A stretch of DNA of 64,000 bases from contig JACKBV010000001.1 in NCBI GenBank assembly GCA_020634315.1, positions 248,001 through 312,000 on the forward strand, given 5' to 3'. The notes under the pieces are model-generated. The model was not told the origin of the DNA, did not search any database, and saw only the letters and a list, made by a program, of their open reading frames with translations. A program made the translations under genes and the position numbers. Of this stretch, positions 60,844 through 64,000 are shown in pieces. Each line of letters opens with the position of its first letter. Position 1 is the stretch's first letter. The DNA is from Ardenticatenaceae bacterium. Lineage in GTDB: Bacteria > Chloroflexota > Anaerolineae > Promineifilales > Promineifilaceae.

Positions 60844-63303
60844 ATGAGTGGCGAATGCATTTTAGTTATTGATGATAGCAGGGAAATCGTGCGGCATCTA
60901 ACTGAGCGCGTCCTTCCTACCTTTGGCTATCAGACGTTATGTGCATATGATGGGCAATCCGGTTTGAAGATGATCCGTGAGAAAAGCCCAGATTTGATTA
61001 TGCTGGACTATAACCTACCAGAAATGACCGGGATTGATGTGCTGCGCGAGATGGCACAAGAATCGCTGAACACGCCGGTTGTTTTGATGACAGGTTATGG
61101 TTCTGAGTTAAGTGCAATTGAGGCGTTTCGTCTGGGGGCCAAAGATTATTTGATTAAGCCGTTTACCGTTGACGAAATTGTAGAAACGATTGATCGGGCG
61201 TTGGTGGAAACGCGGCTTCTGCATGACAAGGAAGAGTTGGCCGAACAATTGCGCCGCACCAAGGTGGAATTAAGCCGACAAAGCCAGGAAATGGACACGC
61301 TGTTTAGCATTGGCAAGGCGATTACCTCTTTGTTGAGTGTTGACCAGGTGTTGGAGCGTGTCTTGGAAGCGGCCATGTACCTGACAAATGCAGAAGACAG
61401 TACGATCTGGCTGCTGGATCAGGAAGGCGACTCTTTGCGCTCTTATGAACGCAAAGATCGGGACAGCACCAGAGAGACTCAGGTGTATCCGATTGAAGGA
61501 TCGCAAGTGGGACAGGTGATGCGCACGGGACGGCCGTTACGTCAATCCTTCTTCACCGGTCGCGGCATCAAAGTAAATTCCGGTGTTTTGGCGCAAGCTG
61601 TGTTGTATGTGCCCCTCAAATTACGCGGCGTGACCATGGGTGTGCTAGAAGTGACAAACCACGAATCGCGTCGCTCATTTAGCCGTCGCGACGAGTTTTT
61701 GCTGGCGTTTTTGGCGGACTATGCCGCCATTGCCATGGAAAATGCACGCGTCTTTCAAGCGGCCGACCAGGCGCTGGCCGCTGGCCTGGAGGAACTGCAC
61801 GCCCTTATCGAGATCACGCGGGCATTAACAGCTACGTTGAATTTGGATGAAGTTATTCGCCTGGCTATCAATCAGGTACATGACAGCTGGCATATCGAAG
61901 CCTCATCGTTGTGGCTGCTCGACGAAGCAAAAGGGAATTTGCGTGTACTGGCTAATGTGGGCACACCCTACGATGTATTATCGCGCTTTGAAGTGCCTTT
62001 GGGACAAGGGTTTGTGGGGCATGTCGCGCAAACGGGTAAATGGCTGTACACAAATAATGCCACGGAACATGAGCTGCATTATCGTGAAATTGATTTGGCG
62101 ACCGGGTTTCATACGCGTTCGCTGTTGACGGTGCCCCTGGTTGCCAGAGGCAAGGTTATTGGCGCGTTACAGTTGTTGAACAAATTAGGCAGTGATTTTG
62201 ATGATCGTGATGTGGAACGGGCTGTTTCGATTGGTACGGCCGTTGCCATTGCCATCACCAACGCCCTTCTGTTCGACGAAGCAGAAACACGTAAGCAACA
62301 CCTGGAAACAACCCTCGAACACGCCGAAAACCCCATCCTCATCCTGGACGAGGAAAATAATATCCTCTTGTTAAATCAACAGGCACGCGGACGGTTGAAC
62401 TTAACAAAACAAGCGATTGGGCAATCGGTGATCAAAGTTTTACCGATACTCAATCTAACAGAAGTGCTGGCGCAACCCCTCGAACGCGCCCATCAAGAAG
62501 AGATCGTTTTGCCGGATAACTCCTCCTGGCAGTTGCGCATTTCGCCGATACCGGGACACGGCCGTATCCTGACCCTACAAAACAACCTCAAAATCAAAGA
62601 ACTCAACCAACTCAAAGATCACTTCATCGCCACCATTTCCCACGATATTCGCACGCCCCTAAACACCATCGTCGGTTTCGCGTCCAGTCTGGGCGATATA
62701 GGCGAACTGAACGAGCACCAACAACGTTTTGTGGAAAGCATCATGAAATCCACCAAGATCATGATGTCCATCGTCAATGGATTGCTCGAATTAGCAAAGG
62801 TTGACGCCTTAACCCAAACCTATCAGCCGTGCAACGTCCATGCCATCGTGCAAAATGTGATACACGAATACCACGATCAGTCTGAGGCCAAAGATATTGA
62901 CCTGATACTGACAGCAAACAGCAGACCCCGCCAGATCACGGGCGACCCTGCACAACTACGCAGTGCCATTAGCAACCTGATTGATAACGCCATTAAATAT
63001 TCACCGATTGGCGCACAGGTTGCCGTCACCATCAAAGAGGAATCCGGCGCAATTTTGGTGCAGGTTGAAGACAAAGGGCAAGGCATTCCTCCGCACGATT
63101 TACCGCACATATTTGAAAAGTTTTATCGTGGAAGTAATGTAAATGATGAAACAAAAGGGATTGGTTTGGGATTGGCACTGGTGCAATCGATAGCCAAAGC
63201 ACATGGCGGCGATGTTTGGGTGGAAAGCCAGGAGGGCAAAGGGAGCAAGTTTACGTTGAATTTGCCCTTCTTGCAGACGCTTATGCTGCAACAGGAAAGG
63301 TAA
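60844..63303 (+). CDS. Hybrid sensor kinase (REC-GAF-GAF-PAS-HisKA-HATPase)
   Basis: 819 residues, cytoplasmic. Receiver with Asp55 (LIMLDYNLP) and Lys105 (YLIKPF), a coiled-coil link, two GAF domains (about 170-315 and 330-480), a PAS-like domain (about 490-590), HisKA with His600 in ISHDIRTPL, and HATPase with NLIDNAIKYS, DKGQGIP and GIGLGLAL. It probably integrates phosphorylation input with small-molecule signals. Downstream output is not encoded here. A strong terminator follows. The palindrome at 62236 is a clear example of the skew switch. Confidence 0.93.
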   Translation: MSGECILVIDDSREIVRHLTERVLPTFGYQTLCAYDGQSGLKMIREKSPDLIMLDYNLPEMTGIDVLREMAQESLNTPVVLMTGYGSELSAIEAFRLGAKDYLIKPFTVDEIVETIDRALVETRLLHDKEELAEQLRRTKVELSRQSQEMDTLFSIGKAITSLLSVDQVLERVLEAAMYLTNAEDSTIWLLDQEGDSLRSYERKDRDSTRETQVYPIEGSQVGQVMRTGRPLRQSFFTGRGIKVNSGVLAQAVLYVPLKLRGVTMGVLEVTNHESRRSFSRRDEFLLAFLADYAAIAMENARVFQAADQALAAGLEELHALIEITRALTATLNLDEVIRLAINQVHDSWHIEASSLWLLDEAKGNLRVLANVGTPYDVLSRFEVPLGQGFVGHVAQTGKWLYTNNATEHELHYREIDLATGFHTRSLLTVPLVARGKVIGALQLLNKLGSDFDDRDVERAVSIGTAVAIAITNALLFDEAETRKQHLETTLEHAENPILILDEENNILLLNQQARGRLNLTKQAIGQSVIKVLPILNLTEVLAQPLERAHQEEIVLPDNSSWQLRISPIPGHGRILTLQNNLKIKELNQLKDHFIATISHDIRTPLNTIVGFASSLGDIGELNEHQQRFVESIMKSTKIMMSIVNGLLELAKVDALTQTYQPCNVHAIVQNVIHEYHDQSEAKDIDLILTANSRPRQITGDPAQLRSAISNLIDNAIKYSPIGAQVAVTIKEESGAILVQVEDKGQGIPPHDLPHIFEKFYRGSNVNDETKGIGLGLALVQSIAKAHGGDVWVESQEGKGSKFTLNLPFLQTLMLQQER

Positions 63304-63305
63304 GC

Positions 63306-63345
63306 AAAAAGGGGGTGAAGCCGCGAGCTTCACCCCCTTTTTTTG
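63306..63345 (+). terminator. Strong Rho-independent terminator
   Basis: AAAAAGGGGGTGAAGC (63306-63321) and GCTTCACCCCCTTTTT (63327-63342) form a 16-bp stem with a five-base loop and further T. It lies between convergent genes. Confidence 0.93.
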
Positions 63346-63360
63346 TGTGGAAACGGCCGT

Positions 63361-64000
63361 TTAGAACAAGCCAATAACCTGACCCGTCTCCAGATCAATG
63401 TCCACATCATAATAAACCGGGCGCGTTGGCAAACCAGGCATCGTGCTCATCTGTCCCACCAATGGATAGAGGAACCCCGCACCAACACTGGCACGGATGT
63501 CACGGATAGGCACAACAAATCCCGTCGGCGCACCCTTTAACAGAGGATCATGGCTCAAGCTAAGATGCGTCTTTGCCATACAAATAGGCAGCTTAGCAAA
63601 ACCCAGGCGCGTGTACGTCTCAATCTTCTTTTCCGCTTCCGGCAAAAACTCAACCCCATCAGCCCCATAAATCTCTTTGGCAATGGTTTCAATCTTTTCC
63701 TTAATGCTCATTTCCAGCGGATAGAGGAATTTGAAATCGCTTGGCTTTTCACAGGCAGCCATGACAGCTTTTCCTAGCTCCACAGCACCTTTACCGCCCT
63801 CTGTCCAATGATTGCTCATGACAGCATCTTCAGCGCCAGCTTCAATGGCGATCTTGCGCACCAGTTCAATTTCAGCGTTGGTGTCATCCTTGAAGCGGTT
63901 GACGGCAACAACCACGGGAATGCCAAAGCTCAGCGCATTTTTGATGTGCGCCACCATATTGACACAACCCTTCTCCAACAGTTCCAGATTCTCTTCCGTA
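63361..64000 (-). CDS. fhs: Formate-tetrahydrofolate ligase, C-terminal part (cut by window edge)
   Basis: About 213 C-terminal residues. Joins formate to tetrahydrofolate with ATP. ALSFGIPVVVAVNRFKDDT, AVMSNHWTEGGKGAVELG, EFLPEAEKKIETYTRLGFAKLPICMAKT and the C-terminal GAGFLYPLVGQMSTMPGLPTRP are specific to this enzyme. The frame stays open to the window end (TEENLELLEKGCVNM), so the gene continues beyond it. It supplies formyl-THF, the donor used by fmt. Confidence 0.97.
   Translation of the reverse strand, partial: TEENLELLEKGCVNMVAHIKNALSFGIPVVVAVNRFKDDTNAEIELVRKIAIEAGAEDAVMSNHWTEGGKGAVELGKAVMAACEKPSDFKFLYPLEMSIKEKIETIAKEIYGADGVEFLPEAEKKIETYTRLGFAKLPICMAKTHLSLSHDPLLKGAPTGFVVPIRDIRASVGAGFLYPLVGQMSTMPGLPTRPVYYDVDIDLETGQVIGLF

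Larger units (their letters stand above)
410..63361. repeat. Highly iterated palindrome AACGGCCGTT (family of about 107 copies)
   Basis: Counted by eye, the octamer ACGGCCGT occurs about 107 times. Examples by first base: 411, 597, 877, 1555, 2179, 3543, 3721, 5315, 5420, 7533, 8456, 9481, 10541, 11139, 11392, 12926, 12977, 13101, 15212, 15422, 16385, 16568, 17680, 20812, 22735, 25965, 26245, 33408, 35456, 42016, 42037, 46747, 46762, 46776, 49209, 54875, 56671, 58292, 62236, 63353. It is usually flanked to AACGGCCGTT and often to a 16-mer palindrome GGAAACGGCCGTTTCC. Copies lie in all reading frames of genes on both strands (peptides ETAV, NGR, KRP) and a few are intergenic (22735, 25965). 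The pattern recalls the cyanobacterial HIP1 octamer, but the sequence differs. Function unknown. Confidence 0.9.

Noticed and set aside
1..64000. tRNA genes
   Set aside because: No T-arm GTTCRANYC with matching acceptor stem was noticed on either strand; a tRNAscan run would settle this.

Overview
The window is bacterial chromosome at moderate GC with dense coding on both strands. I infer a Chloroflexota (Anaerolineae-like) organism from the combination of gene types: lipoproteins with TPT-rich linkers, repeated LysM lipoproteins, coenzyme F420 genes (a cofE-like ligase and an NADPH:F420 reductase), a winged-helix AAA ATPase, a DUF4013 membrane protein, and many GAF/PAS hybrid histidine kinases. 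No rRNA, tRNA or CRISPR array was recognised. One structured RNA, a probable 6S RNA with its own terminator, lies at 13.3-13.5 kb on the minus strand.

Layout. 0-4.5 kb: a cut nitroreductase, a lipoprotein, a thiolase and an NAD(P)-binding protein. 4.8-13.2 kb: an unknown protein, pyruvate kinase, a winged-helix AAA ATPase, a glycerophosphodiesterase, a small membrane protein, a lipid kinase, an EamA transporter and a membrane-anchored TIM-barrel-like protein. 13.3-24 kb: 6S RNA, a MacB/Lol-like ABC exporter pair, a HigB/HigA toxin-antitoxin pair followed by an EVE protein, a DUF6304-like protein, an AttH/CrtC-like protein, a 1-phosphofructokinase-type kinase, a radical SAM protein and a C39-peptidase/LysM protein. 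24-32 kb: a GNAT enzyme, a TerB-like protein and a minus-strand sugar-sensing operon (binding lipoprotein, sensor kinase, hybrid kinase, frameshifted PfkB kinase). 32-40 kb: two ABC half-exporters, a beta-lactamase-fold hydrolase and a penicillin-binding protein. 40-46 kb: an HD hydrolase, a GH-A-like lipoprotein, the F420 genes, a MazG-like protein, an SsnA-type amidohydrolase and thioredoxin. 46-53 kb: a frameshifted glycosyltransferase, a PTPS-III-like pterin enzyme, a response regulator, an RNA methyltransferase, a frameshifted enoyl-CoA hydratase, another glycerophosphodiesterase, a ketopantoate-reductase-like protein and fmt. 53-64 kb: a DUF4013 protein, an ECF sigma/anti-sigma/bactofilin-like operon, threonine synthase, a LysM lipoprotein, urocanase, a large hybrid kinase and the C-terminal part of formate-tetrahydrofolate ligase.

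The most striking signal is not a gene. The octamer ACGGCCGT, usually extended to AACGGCCGTT or GGAAACGGCCGTTTCC, occurs about 107 times by my count, where about one copy is expected by chance. It sits in all three reading frames (peptides ETAV, NGR, KRP) and also between genes. At many copies the local base skew flips: G/T-rich before the palindrome and C/A-rich after it. Three close copies lie exactly at the frameshift of the glycosyltransferase gene. Further features are a dispersed inverted repeat of about 160 bp in two copies, a family of short GGTAA/CGGTTAT words between genes, several promoters placed so close to start codons that the mRNAs should be leaderless, and three independent single-base frameshifts.
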